This document shows, piece after piece, positions 7,829 through 16,673 of a stretch of 64,000 nt of DNA (its first letter is position 1; the number at the start of each line of letters is the position of its first letter). Both the position numbers and the translations under genes were made by a program. The notes beneath the pieces are model-generated. The model did not search any database. It had not been told where the DNA came from and was given only the letters and a program-made list of their open reading frames with translations. The DNA comes from an uncultured bacterium (lineage in GTDB: Bacteria > Cloacimonadota > Cloacimonadia > Cloacimonadales > Cloacimonadaceae), in contig CALLHY010000002.1 in the NCBI GenBank assembly GCA_938009275.1, forward strand, positions 33,231-97,230. The letters are read 5' to 3'.

Positions 7829-8307
7829 AGATAATCGTCCTGTAATAGCAGATGGCAGCGAACACTAATGCCTTTTAGTTCACCGCTAATGCCAAGGCCT
7901 TCTTCGGTGGTAGCTTTTATGGAGATAGCATCCACAGGGCAAGCCAAATCGGCAGCTATGTTACCGCGCATTTTGTCTATATATGGTCTTAATTTTGGTG
8001 CTTCAGCGCAAATGGTGGCATCGAGATTAACCAGTGTGTAGCCACGCTGCTGAATCATGGCATATACCAAAAGTAGCAGTTCGCGTGAATTAGCACCCTT
8101 GTAAGCAGCGTCAGTATCGGGGAAATGCATGCCAATATCGCCCAGGGCAAGCGCGCCTAATAGGGCATCCATAATGGCATGGATAAGCACATCAGCATCA
8201 GAATGGCCAAGCAGTCCAAGGCCAAAGGGTATCTTTACCCCGCCAAGGATTAGGTCTCTGCCTTCCACCAGCCGGTGAACATCATATCCGCTGCCTATGC
8301 GTAACAT
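7825..8307 (-). CDS. ispF: IspF, 2-C-methyl-D-erythritol 2,4-cyclodiphosphate synthase
   Basis: Step five of the MEP isoprenoid pathway: converts CDP-methylerythritol 2-phosphate to the cyclic diphosphate with loss of CMP. Length 160 residues, as expected. The metal-binding motifs are clear: GSGYDVHRL at the N-terminus, GHSDADVLIHAIMDALLGA, then GDIGMHFPD, and near the C-terminus ISIKATTEEGLG. It lies four bases after the glmS-like gene and overlaps mobB by four. Its partner ispD is in the same operon, on the other side of the glmS-like gene. Confidence 0.96.
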   Translation of the reverse strand: MLRIGSGYDVHRLVEGRDLILGGVKIPFGLGLLGHSDADVLIHAIMDALLGALALGDIGMHFPDTDAAYKGANSRELLLLVYAMIQQRGYTLVNLDATICAEAPKLRPYIDKMRGNIAADLACPVDAISIKATTEEGLGISGELKGISVRCHLLLQDDYL

Positions 8308-8311
8308 TGCT

Positions 8312-11074
8312 TTAGTCCACAGTTATGGATTTGGAAACATTTTTGGGGACATCTGGATGCACACCGTGGTCTTGAACTCCCAGTTTGTCCAGCTTGTTCA
8401 GTTTGCGGATGCTCATGCGTAGAGCCAGCAATTGAAGCACTATGGTGGCAGAGAAGCAGGTCATAAGGCTATCACCTGTTTTGGGTAGAATGATGTATGC
8501 CCAGCCATAATAGCCACCCTCATTGGGGTTTAAGGATGCATTCTTCATCAGCTTATCATTCTCTTCGGCTATCACATAGGTATTGGCACCCCGGATTTTA
8601 TGGGTATTAATCTGCGAGATGGTAAGATTTACGTCTCTATCTTCCGGGCCGGTTACATAGATAAGAGGATAGTTTCGGTAGAGAGGCTCAAAGAAATCCT
8701 GGTCTTTTACCATTTCATTAAATAGCTGAGTGCCTTCTTTGGAAAGGTTAAAAGGAAGATTGTGGGTAAACATATAGTCACCCAAAGCCTTATAGATTTC
8801 TTTTGTTTCGCTTCTGCTTATGCCACGGGCACTACTGAAATCCTCAACCCTGTCTATCATCTCGCTAAACGAGCGCACAAAACTGCGTACATGCTTAACT
8901 CCGAACACAGTGTTCTTGCCGAGAATTGTATTGGGGCCATGCTTGAATTCGGATGCTTCCCTGCCTTCTGCATGATTCAGCACGGTTTCTCTTATCTTTA
9001 AGGCACCTTCCATAGCCACACCGCTAATCTTGGTGGCAAGAATGTGCAATGATGGCTCCATATAAATCTTTGCAGCCATAGAGTCAATCTGATCATCGGT
9101 GTTTTCCACAGTTTCTTTTAGTAGCGAGGGAATGTTTGCCAGAGATTGGTAACGCTTGGCAATCTCATCCGCTTGGGCTTTTCTTTGCTCTGCACTGAGA
9201 TGTGTATCTATCTCATTCAGCTTCATTTCGGCGGTTCTGATGGCAAGGTAATAGAACAGCGTGATCTGATTCATGAAGCTCTTGGTGGCAGGAACGGCAA
9301 TTTCGGGGCCACACAGAATTGGGATAGCCACATCGCTCTTTTCCTGACCCAAAGTGGAATTCATATTGTTTACCAGAACCACTTTGCGCACATTCAGGTC
9401 TTTGGAATCGATATCGTTAAAGATATCTATCAAGTCCTTGGTTTCGCCGGATTGTGATACTCCGATAATGAGATCGTTATCTTTTATGCAGTTAGAATAC
9501 TCTCCGCGGAAGTCACCGGGGAGGATGGGTATTATCTCCAAGCTGGCAATATGATTGAAGAACAGCGCGGCAATTTTGGTGGCATGGAACGACGTTCCAC
9601 AGGCAATGGAATAGGCATTGCGGTTGTTGATAATGGTATTCTTTACCAGGGTTAAGAAGCTTTGCACACTTTTCTCAAATTCTGCTACGCTAATCTCTTC
9701 GGAAAGCGCATCCAGAGCCTTGGACAAGCTAAGTTTCTTAAGGTCAAAATCTCCATTCATGAGCTCGATAAAGATGTTCTTCTCGTTCGAGAAGAAATAT
9801 TTCTTATCAAAATCCTCTTTCACTGCCACATCAAAGATGGCGGTATATGCACTTTGCGCACTGGCGAATAGCCTCTCCATTATGGGAGAATTATATAGTT
9901 CCTCATAAATCTTATGTCTTGCGTCTATGTCATGTGCAGACAGAATAGCCTGCATATTGCTGAGCATCTCTTCTTTAACGCCTTCGCTGGTCATAAGTTC
10001 CAGCATGCGTCTGCCGGAGTTTGATCCACCACGGAACAGCTTTACCAGCTTGCCAGTAGATTCGCTCTGGGCGTAGATTTCCTGCTCCATAAAATACTCG
10101 AATTCAGGAAGTAATTCCACGTCCTCAGCACGCAGCTTGGAATACACCGGCTTGGTGGGTATCTTGTCACCACTGAGCCATGTTTCATCCTCTTGGTTCA
10201 AACGCTTGAACCTCAAATCCTTTTGGGCATAAACCTGATAATAGTCTGCCGTATATTCTACAAATTCACCTTCACGAAGATTAACCAATTGCTTGGTGAA
10301 TCTAAGCACTGCGGTAAGATCGGAAGAGGCAAGTCCGAAAGACAAGCCTTCAATTTCACCAATACCAAAATACAGGCTGCTACCGGCTTTAATAGCCCAT
10401 GATACCTGGGTAACTGGATCAACGATCACTGCCGCATAGCTGCCAATAATCTTGTCTGCGGTCTCAATAATTGCCCTGCGCATGCATTCCTTGCGGGCGT
10501 CAAAATCGGCAGGATTACCAGCTTTATCCATCTGTATGTCGAAATAGTGCTCCACCATGTGCACCAGCATTTCTCCATCGTTATCGCTTTGGGGAAAGTG
10601 ACCCTCTTTTATCAAAAAGGATTTCAACTCACGGGTATTGGTAATATTGCCATTATGTGCACCATAGATATGCCGTTTGCATGCCACTTCGTGAGGCTGA
10701 GCATTCACCTTGTTCACATAGCCAAAGGTAGCCCAACGCACCTGACCGCAGAATATCTTTCCGGCTTGCTTCTCTATGCCAAGGGTCTTTACCAAAGTGC
10801 TGGGAGCTCCAACGTCCTTTAGCAGGGTAATGCTTTGTGTGTCGCCCTGAAAAGCTGCTCCGGTGCTGTCGTAGCCGCGATATTCCAAAGCCCGTAATAG
10901 CTTTGAGGCATATTGGCCTAAGTTTACCGAAACTTTCGGCAAAGCCATGCCCAAAACTCCACAGCCAATGCCCGGAATGGGCAACCTGAGTTCCAGATTG
11001 GGAAGCTTGCTGGCAAGGGAAATCAAAGTTTTGCTAAGGGGTGTGGTTAAAAAGCGATTTCTTCCGTTAGTCAT
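8312..11074 (-). CDS. large GlmS-like glutamine amidotransferase with two SIS domains
   Basis: At 920 residues this is half as long again as standard GlmS (about 610). A class II glutaminase domain spans about 38-290 (GCGVLG, LEYRGYDSTGAA, RWATFG, AHNGNI). A linker FEYFMEQEIYAQ is at about 325. Residues about 350-480 are an added helical region. SIS domain 1 follows (ACGTSFHA, SQSGETKD), then SIS 2 (EGALKIRE, EFKHGPN), ending PKNVSKSITVD, close to the usual GlmS end. The nucleophile Cys, normally residue 2, is C38 here, with no Met just before it. AAGGA upstream of the ATG at 11074 supports the long start, so a propeptide may be cut off. The likely product is glucosamine-6-phosphate; a different sugar isomerase-aminase activity is possible. 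Confidence 0.85.
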   Translation of the reverse strand: MTNGRNRFLTTPLSKTLISLASKLPNLELRLPIPGIGCGVLGMALPKVSVNLGQYASKLLRALEYRGYDSTGAAFQGDTQSITLLKDVGAPSTLVKTLGIEKQAGKIFCGQVRWATFGYVNKVNAQPHEVACKRHIYGAHNGNITNTRELKSFLIKEGHFPQSDNDGEMLVHMVEHYFDIQMDKAGNPADFDARKECMRRAIIETADKIIGSYAAVIVDPVTQVSWAIKAGSSLYFGIGEIEGLSFGLASSDLTAVLRFTKQLVNLREGEFVEYTADYYQVYAQKDLRFKRLNQEDETWLSGDKIPTKPVYSKLRAEDVELLPEFEYFMEQEIYAQSESTGKLVKLFRGGSNSGRRMLELMTSEGVKEEMLSNMQAILSAHDIDARHKIYEELYNSPIMERLFASAQSAYTAIFDVAVKEDFDKKYFFSNEKNIFIELMNGDFDLKKLSLSKALDALSEEISVAEFEKSVQSFLTLVKNTIINNRNAYSIACGTSFHATKIAALFFNHIASLEIIPILPGDFRGEYSNCIKDNDLIIGVSQSGETKDLIDIFNDIDSKDLNVRKVVLVNNMNSTLGQEKSDVAIPILCGPEIAVPATKSFMNQITLFYYLAIRTAEMKLNEIDTHLSAEQRKAQADEIAKRYQSLANIPSLLKETVENTDDQIDSMAAKIYMEPSLHILATKISGVAMEGALKIRETVLNHAEGREASEFKHGPNTILGKNTVFGVKHVRSFVRSFSEMIDRVEDFSSARGISRSETKEIYKALGDYMFTHNLPFNLSKEGTQLFNEMVKDQDFFEPLYRNYPLIYVTGPEDRDVNLTISQINTHKIRGANTYVIAEENDKLMKNASLNPNEGGYYGWAYIILPKTGDSLMTCFSATIVLQLLALRMSIRKLNKLDKLGVQDHGVHPDVPKNVSKSITVD

Positions 11075-11088
11075 AGTGTAATCCTTAT

Positions 11089-11793
11089 TTATATCATATT
11101 CTTATCAATCAGTTGTGTGGCAAAAAATAAATCTATATCGTTGGTAATCTTCAGGTTCAATTCGCTGCTTATCAGGTATGGAACCTTAAACCCAAGCCGT
11201 TCCAGTAATGAGGAATCATCGGTGCCCAAAAAGCCATCTGAGTATGCCTGCAAATAGGCATCCATAATCAGCTTATAGGCAAACACCTGGGGCGTGAATA
11301 CCTGCACCAGTTCATTGCGGGGGAGGGTGCTTTGCACATAGTTACCGTCTATGCTCTTAATTGTGTGCTTCAGCGCTGCTGCTGGAATTGCTGCTCCTTC
11401 CTGCTGGGCTGTTTCCAACAATTCTTCAAGCAACTCCTGGCTTATAAAAGGGCGAACCCCATCATGGATAAACACAAAATCAGTATTCCCGGGGCAGTTT
11501 TGCAGGGCTCCGAATACACTGTCCTGTCTCTCGCCACCGCCGGCAATCACCAGGTAGGGCTTATCTATATCGAGAAAATAGATCTTTATTAGGGCCTGGC
11601 AATAGTCCAAATCATCTTCTGGCACAGTTACTATAACATTACTAATCAGAGGCGAACTCATAAAAGGCTCTAGGCTGCGAATAAGGATGGGAATGCCTCC
11701 CAAATTGCGGTACTGCTTCTTGATGTCTCCCGGTAGTCTAAGCCCGCTTCCGGCAGCGGTAACAATGCCTGTGCTGTTTACTTCTGAATCCAT
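11089..11793 (-). CDS. ispD: IspD, 2-C-methyl-D-erythritol 4-phosphate cytidylyltransferase
   Basis: Third step of the MEP pathway: joins methylerythritol phosphate to CMP from CTP. It has 234 residues, typical for the family. The nucleotide-binding loop reads TAAGSGLRLPGDIKKQY, with the basic residues of the usual GxGxRMG..PKQ motif in slightly altered spacing. FIHDGVRPF and TPQVFAYKLIMDAY are conserved substrate-site blocks. Its start overlaps the preceding radical SAM gene by 16 bases, and the glmS-like gene follows after 14 bases. Confidence 0.92.
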   Translation of the reverse strand: MDSEVNSTGIVTAAGSGLRLPGDIKKQYRNLGGIPILIRSLEPFMSSPLISNVIVTVPEDDLDYCQALIKIYFLDIDKPYLVIAGGGERQDSVFGALQNCPGNTDFVFIHDGVRPFISQELLEELLETAQQEGAAIPAAALKHTIKSIDGNYVQSTLPRNELVQVFTPQVFAYKLIMDAYLQAYSDGFLGTDDSSLLERLGFKVPYLISSELNLKITNDIDLFFATQLIDKNMI

Positions 11794-12728
11794 GTATAAA
11801 ATACTCCGCGTTCTTCCCGAGTGGCTGTTACCTTGTTCTCTAATAGCAATTGCCGCAGCACCTTGCCTATCTCGTTAATGTGGATATCCAGCATTGCCGA
11901 GAGGTCTTCGGCTGTGGAGGGTCTTCGCATAATGGTATTCTGCAAAAGCTGAGTAATCTCTTCATCCATCTGGTTGGCACTGGCATTATACTTAACCTTG
12001 GCTATCACTTCTACAGGCATGGAAAGTCTTTGGCAAAAGTATTTTCTAATCTTGCTAAGTTCCTCAGCGCTCATTGCCGTAACCCAGTCTTCAGCACCGG
12101 GACGATCGAGACTATTTAGCTGCACCAAATCAGGCTTTATCTCCTCTATCGCATTGGCTAAGGCATATAGCTCGATTTCGTTATCGTTAACCCCCGGAAT
12201 AAAGAACACTTCCAGCCATATCTTGCCGGTATACTCTTTTCTGAATTGAACCAGTCCGGATATCAGCTCGGTAATCTGCAAGCCCGTGCATGGCCTGTTT
12301 ACCCTTTCATAGCCTTCCTGTGTAGCAGAGTCCAATGAAGGTAACACGATGTCGCAAGCAAGAACCTCGCTACGAACTTGTGCGTCTCCTAATAGCACAC
12401 CATTGGTCAAAAGAGCCAGTTTATAGTTGGGATAGTTGTGCTTGATATGCCGCACAATCTTGCCCAAACCACAGTTCAAAGTAGGCTCACCAGCGCCCGA
12501 AAAGGTTATGTAGTCCAGATGAGGGGATTTGGCAAGAAAGATGTCTAATTCGGCAATAATCTCTTCGGTTCTAAAGAACTCCTCACGCTTACAGCTAAGG
12601 TGTGTTGTGCTTTGCACCTCGCAATACACGCAGTTTAACGGGCAGTATTTGTAAGGCACTACATCCACGCCGAGGGATACCCCCAGGCGGCGAGACATAA
12701 CCGGGCCGAATAGATGCTTGAACTTCAT
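11778..12728 (-). CDS. radical SAM protein with C-terminal helix-turn-helix-like domain
   Basis: The start at 12728 (MKFKHLFGPV) shares a base with the bamA stop in a TAATG junction, so the longer open frame is not used. The product has 316 residues. The cluster-binding cysteines are C29, C33 and C36 in the normal CxxxCxxC spacing, followed by SGAGEPTL, the radical SAM GGEP-like motif. The core resembles the COG0731 group (Fe-S oxidoreductases related to wyosine enzymes). Residues about 270-316 look like a winged-helix segment. The substrate is unknown. Coupling to bamA may only reflect an operon. Confidence 0.82.
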   Translation of the reverse strand: MKFKHLFGPVMSRRLGVSLGVDVVPYKYCPLNCVYCEVQSTTHLSCKREEFFRTEEIIAELDIFLAKSPHLDYITFSGAGEPTLNCGLGKIVRHIKHNYPNYKLALLTNGVLLGDAQVRSEVLACDIVLPSLDSATQEGYERVNRPCTGLQITELISGLVQFRKEYTGKIWLEVFFIPGVNDNEIELYALANAIEEIKPDLVQLNSLDRPGAEDWVTAMSAEELSKIRKYFCQRLSMPVEVIAKVKYNASANQMDEEITQLLQNTIMRRPSTAEDLSAMLDIHINEIGKVLRQLLLENKVTATREERGVFYTWIQK

Positions 12729-14980
12729 TAGAAGGTAATACCGAACTGGAGATGTGGCTCCCAACCGCCTTCATTCAAGTTATACGCATAATCGAAGCCA
12801 ATAAGGCCAAAGGGGCTGCGGATTCGTATACCGGCTCCCACGCCTTTGTGGAAGTTTATAAAATTAAAGTCTCTTAGCTTGTTATAGCTATTACCGGCAT
12901 CGAAAAAGCCAACGCCAATAATCTGATCACTGCCAATAGGATAGCCAAGTTCGGTAGAGAAGATAACCGCTCTGGTTCCACCTCCGGCTGGGCCAACCGA
13001 CCTGTCGGCAAAGCCACGGATTCCATCGGCACCAGTGCCACCTAAATAGAACTTCTCATCTGGCGGAGCATCGGTAGATTTGCCATAAGGGGTTACATAG
13101 CAGAACCGCCATTTGGAGCGCAACACCAGCTTCTTCCAGGTGTCGGTGTACCAGTTTACCTGAGCAATCTGTTTAAAATAGTCAAAATCACCGCCCAAAA
13201 CGCCGCCTGCAACTTCTGAGAACAGAGTGAACTGACTACCAGTAGTGGGGAAGAATACATTGTCACGCGTATCCCGGCTAAGGGTTAAACTGGTGGCACT
13301 GGTATAGCGCCATTCCAGCGCGTCAAGCTCTATTAGTGTAGCATTGGCAGAGGCATTTTGATCTATGGCCGCCCTATCGGTAATTCTGTACTTCTTGGAA
13401 TACAGCGAATAACCAAGCACAGCCCTGGTTCTATCTACCCAGGGAACGGTTTGACCAAGCCTAAGCCCGGCACCGCGGGTAAATATCTCGTAGTAAAATG
13501 AATCCCAGTTCTTTTTGGTATAATACAGGTTTGTGCCCATCAGGATGTCGGTATCGTATAAATTTGGATTGGTGAAACTGAATTCAAAATTCTGTGTACT
13601 ACCGCCAAACTCCCATTTCAACCCGCTTGACCAATTGTTGCCAAAGAGGTTGTTCTGCGAGAATGATAGCTGTCCCACAAACTTATCTTGCGAGTTATAG
13701 CCAACACCGCCATTAGCAACACCGCTGGATTTGTCTATCACATCAATCTGCAAATCTATGTCGCCATCAGCATTAATGGGATCATAATTCAGCTTTATAT
13801 CCTGCTCAAAAAAGCCCAGGTTATAGATATTCTGCTGGCTGCGTACTACATTTGTTTGGCGGAAATAATCCCCGGGAGATACTTCCAATTGCCTGCGCAA
13901 TACCTTTTCTTTGGTGCGTCGGTTGCCAGTTAAATGGATTTGCCTCACTCGAGCTCTGGTGTTTTCATTAATGCTCAAATTCACGTTTACCAGGTTATCA
14001 TCTTTCTGATAGTCTGGTTTCACCTCTGTATAGATAAAGCCTTCATTAAAGTATTTGTTATACAGCTTGCCTGTTTCGGCATCAAACTTCTCCTGATCAA
14101 ATGCCTCGCCGGACTTTAATGTATAGATGCTCTTTACTTCCTCATCGGGGAAGAAATCGTTACCCTGAATAATTACCGAGCCAAAGTTATACTTAGTCCC
14201 CTCTTCAATCTGCAACACAAGCTCCATAGATTTCTCGTTCAGTGCTTGCAATTCATAGGGGCCAATAACCACGTCGATATAGCCATTTTTGCGGTAGAAG
14301 GCAGCCAGGCTTTGTAGGTCGGCATCAAACTTATCCTGCTCAAATCTTCCTGAGCGGATGAAGTTTGCCGGCTTGGTTTTCATGCGTTTTATCAGGGCTT
14401 TGTCTTCAAAGCTCTCATTACCAACAAAGGTGATTTGCTTTATGGATACCCGCTTGCCTTCTTCAGACTGAATCTTTATGCCAATCCGGTTTTTGTCTGA
14501 TCTGGCCTCAAATATCTCTATGCTGGCATTGGCAAAGCCTTTGGAAGAATACTCCGCCCGTAGCTTTCTAAGTACTTGATTTTTAATGCCATCGCTCCAA
14601 TAGCTGCCAATTCGCAGATTAGCTAATTCATCCAGCTTATCACGCTTTATAGCTTTAAAACCGATGTACTCAATGCTGGAAACAATGGGGTTTTCCTGCA
14701 CCATAACCGTAACTATTATGCCTGTGCGATAGGGCTCTGAGTGAAACTGAACATCGGAAAATACACCCATCTTATATAGGTTTCGGATAGATTTCGCCAC
14801 ATCCTCGGGATCGAGGGCATCGCCAACTCGCAGGCTGATGGCTGAGGTAACCAATGCAGCATCGATATTAGTCGCGCCAACTACCTTTATTTCATATATG
14901 GTTTCTCCCGCGGCATACAGGGAGCTAACTAAGCTCATCAGCAACAGTAACAGCACACTGATAGTAAAAAATCTTCGCAT
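12728..14980 (-). CDS. bamA: BamA, outer-membrane protein assembly factor (Omp85)
   Basis: The central barrel of the machine that folds outer-membrane proteins. The ATG at 14980 is chosen because GGAGG lies just upstream and a signal peptide (MRRFFTISVLLLLLMSLVSS...) follows; the open frame continues 57 codons further without support. The product is 750 residues: five POTRA repeats over about 25-365, then a 16-strand barrel with the conserved VRGF-type turn seen as IRGFADR, and a terminal Phe (FGITF) typical of outer-membrane proteins. It is first in an eight-gene operon ending at thiS. Its presence shows that the organism is diderm. Confidence 0.95.
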   Translation of the reverse strand: MRRFFTISVLLLLLMSLVSSLYAAGETIYEIKVVGATNIDAALVTSAISLRVGDALDPEDVAKSIRNLYKMGVFSDVQFHSEPYRTGIIVTVMVQENPIVSSIEYIGFKAIKRDKLDELANLRIGSYWSDGIKNQVLRKLRAEYSSKGFANASIEIFEARSDKNRIGIKIQSEEGKRVSIKQITFVGNESFEDKALIKRMKTKPANFIRSGRFEQDKFDADLQSLAAFYRKNGYIDVVIGPYELQALNEKSMELVLQIEEGTKYNFGSVIIQGNDFFPDEEVKSIYTLKSGEAFDQEKFDAETGKLYNKYFNEGFIYTEVKPDYQKDDNLVNVNLSINENTRARVRQIHLTGNRRTKEKVLRRQLEVSPGDYFRQTNVVRSQQNIYNLGFFEQDIKLNYDPINADGDIDLQIDVIDKSSGVANGGVGYNSQDKFVGQLSFSQNNLFGNNWSSGLKWEFGGSTQNFEFSFTNPNLYDTDILMGTNLYYTKKNWDSFYYEIFTRGAGLRLGQTVPWVDRTRAVLGYSLYSKKYRITDRAAIDQNASANATLIELDALEWRYTSATSLTLSRDTRDNVFFPTTGSQFTLFSEVAGGVLGGDFDYFKQIAQVNWYTDTWKKLVLRSKWRFCYVTPYGKSTDAPPDEKFYLGGTGADGIRGFADRSVGPAGGGTRAVIFSTELGYPIGSDQIIGVGFFDAGNSYNKLRDFNFINFHKGVGAGIRIRSPFGLIGFDYAYNLNEGGWEPHLQFGITF

Positions 14981-15096
14981 TTTTCCTCCACCTAAGAGTG
15001 AAGCACATAATTGAAAACAGCCCATTTTAGTAAAGTCTTTTTTTATTCCGCTTAGTTCATGCCACAGGCTGCTTCGAACAAGCATAAAATCACGCA

Positions 15097-15158
15097 ATGT
15101 ATATAATGCTTGACAAGATGTATGGTTGAATATACATGGTGTTATATGCACTATACAT
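15097..15158 (+). promoter_or_regulatory. promoter region with nested inverted repeats, candidate operator
   Basis: TTGACA at 15110-15115 can serve as a -35 element. The matching -10 is weak (TATACA or TACATG near 15131-15138). An inner inverted repeat ATGTAT (15118-15123) / ATACAT (15132-15137) covers the spacer. An outer pair ATGTATA (15097-15103) / TATACAT (15152-15158) brackets the whole site. The XRE regulator two genes downstream is the obvious candidate binder; this is inferred. Confidence 0.5.
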
Positions 15159-15200
15159 GCCTGATTGGTTATATATCTTACCAGGCAAAGGAGATTTATA

Positions 15201-15614
15201 ATGCCTATTCAACAAAAAGAAGCAAGCCTCAGCCTTGTGTGCAGCGTTCTGTTTACCTTATTGCTGCTGCTGGTGTGCCCGCAATTTCCTGCTATTAAAA
15301 GTGAACTTATCCTCTGCTTATTTGTGTTGTTCATAGTAAGCTTGTGGATTGTTCGTAAACTAAGCGGACTTCGATTTAAGCAACTGGACGAAATGGACAA
15401 AACTATTCGCTTGCAATCAGCCATCATCGCTATCCACGGCTTCTGTGCCGTAGTGGTTGTCTATGCCCTCGCACTATACCTTGCCTATCGCAGTTCCGGC
15501 ACAATTCCTATCCACCAGGTGTTGCAGCTTGCATTCTTTAGTTGGCTTTCGCTATACATTTTCTGGACGGCTTCCATCCTGTTCCTTTACCGTAGAGGAG
15601 CCTTGTATGTTTAA
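15201..15614 (+). CDS. small integral membrane protein paired with an XRE regulator
   Basis: A 137-residue protein with four predicted membrane segments (about 11-28, 34-52, 74-95 and 108-127). Between segments 2 and 3 is a cytoplasmic stretch KLSGLRFKQLDEMDKTIRL. ATG at 15201 is chosen because AGGAG lies eight bases upstream; an in-frame ATG at 15165 lacks a ribosome-binding site. The last eight bases overlap the start of the XRE gene, a common layout for DUF2178-like membrane proteins with a small regulator. Its biochemical role is unknown. Confidence 0.75.
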   Translation: MPIQQKEASLSLVCSVLFTLLLLLVCPQFPAIKSELILCLFVLFIVSLWIVRKLSGLRFKQLDEMDKTIRLQSAIIAIHGFCAVVVVYALALYLAYRSSGTIPIHQVLQLAFFSWLSLYIFWTASILFLYRRGALYV

Positions 15615-15834
15615 ACAAGAAGCCAAACTTACTAACTGCATTCGCAAACTGCGTTTCGAAGCCGGGGAAATGACTCAGGAACAGCTTGCCCAAAAGGTGA
15701 GTGTTACCCGCCAAACCATCATCGCTCTGGAAGCAGGGAAATACCTGCCCTCATTATACCTCGCCATAAAAATCGCCAAGGTTTTTGGCAAGCAGGTGGA
15801 GGACGTGTTTGTGCTTAGTGAAGTATCTTCTTAA
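15607..15834 (+). CDS. XRE-family helix-turn-helix transcriptional regulator
   Basis: A 75-residue DNA-binding protein. The helix-turn-helix spans about residues 22-60 (MTQEQLAQKVSVTRQTIIALEAGKY), the standard Cro/CI fold. The ATG at 15607 lies inside the last codons of the membrane protein gene and GAGGAG (15595-15600) is six bases upstream, so the longer open frame from 15457 is rejected. The small-regulator-plus-membrane-protein pair probably controls its own promoter upstream of 15201, where nested inverted repeats occur. Confidence 0.9.
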   Translation: MFKQEAKLTNCIRKLRFEAGEMTQEQLAQKVSVTRQTIIALEAGKYLPSLYLAIKIAKVFGKQVEDVFVLSEVSS

Positions 15835-15952
15835 CAGGTATATGGGCTTGTCATTCCGGTTATGACATTTCTCAACTCCGGTTCAGCCACTCCGTCATTC
15901 CGGCACTGCCATTCCTCATCTGGATGACGTGTTCACTCCAAAGGTCTGGATA

Positions 15953-16037
15953 CTTGAACGAATTACGCATAAATTACTAATGAAACACGCATCCCATCCG
16001 TAATTCATGCGTATCTCATGCGTAATTCGTTCAAGGA
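15953..16037. repeat. dispersed palindromic repeat, copy 1
   Basis: Perfect 18-bp arms at 15953-15970 and 16018-16035 (one arm reads CTTGAACGAATTACGCAT). Bases 15980-16037 match 47976-48033 at nearly every position over 58 bases. It sits in the gap between two convergent genes (XRE, plus; secreted protein, minus). Before it, at 15855-15910, the phrase GTCATTCCGG occurs twice. No gene is seen in this gap. Confidence 0.85.
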
Positions 16038-16118
16038 CGTTAATGGAAAGAACCAACTTTTCAGAAGTAATACTGTCCCTGATTAGCGTATTCTTGAAGT
16101 TGGTTTCTTCAGCCAAAG

Positions 16119-16673
16119 TTAATTGTAACTAAATTCCAGTTCAAATTCTGAGACCGGGCTGAAGTTTTCGAACATCCATTCATTCTCTTTTCCACAGCTT
16201 TGTTGCGGGGGGAAGGGGGCTTTGGTGATGCTAATTCCATCGCCTACTTCTAGCACATAGCTGGCATAGGCAAGGGGCTTGCCCCAGCTATTGGCGGTGC
16301 TTATGATGTATTTTGCCGTGTTACCGAGCAGGGTCTGGCGGTAGGCAATGCGCAGGGTGCAGAAATGCCGGGCAGGCATAGTTAAAGCAAAGCTGAACCC
16401 ACCCTTCCCTTGCGTCAGGAAGCGGCAAGTGGCAAGGCTATCATCAAGCATCTCCAGCAGCAATAATTCCGGGTGTAAGGAAAGGCTGTCCTCCGGTATG
16501 GGGAAATAGATGGAGGTGCTGCTCGGGTATTCGGCATAATTGGCAAAGTGAAACAAGCCGTCCATCTCCCAAAAGCCCCGTTGGAGACTAAAGCAAAGCT
16601 CTTCGGCTTCGAAGCTGATGCCAAAGCACGCTCCGCATATAGCGCAGCAGAGCAGGATATATACAAGCTTCAC
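16119..16673 (-). CDS. secreted protein of unknown function
   Basis: A 184-residue protein with a clear signal peptide (MKLVYILLCCAICGACFG), cut near residue 18-20. The mature part is rich in aromatic and hydroxylated residues and looks like a beta-sandwich. No family was recognised. Its start overlaps the preceding secreted protein by four bases, so the two are made together and may work as a pair at the cell surface. A lipobox reading (CCAICGAC) is possible but does not follow the usual pattern. Confidence 0.65.
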   Translation of the reverse strand: MKLVYILLCCAICGACFGISFEAEELCFSLQRGFWEMDGLFHFANYAEYPSSTSIYFPIPEDSLSLHPELLLLEMLDDSLATCRFLTQGKGGFSFALTMPARHFCTLRIAYRQTLLGNTAKYIISTANSWGKPLAYASYVLEVGDGISITKAPFPPQQSCGKENEWMFENFSPVSEFELEFSYN

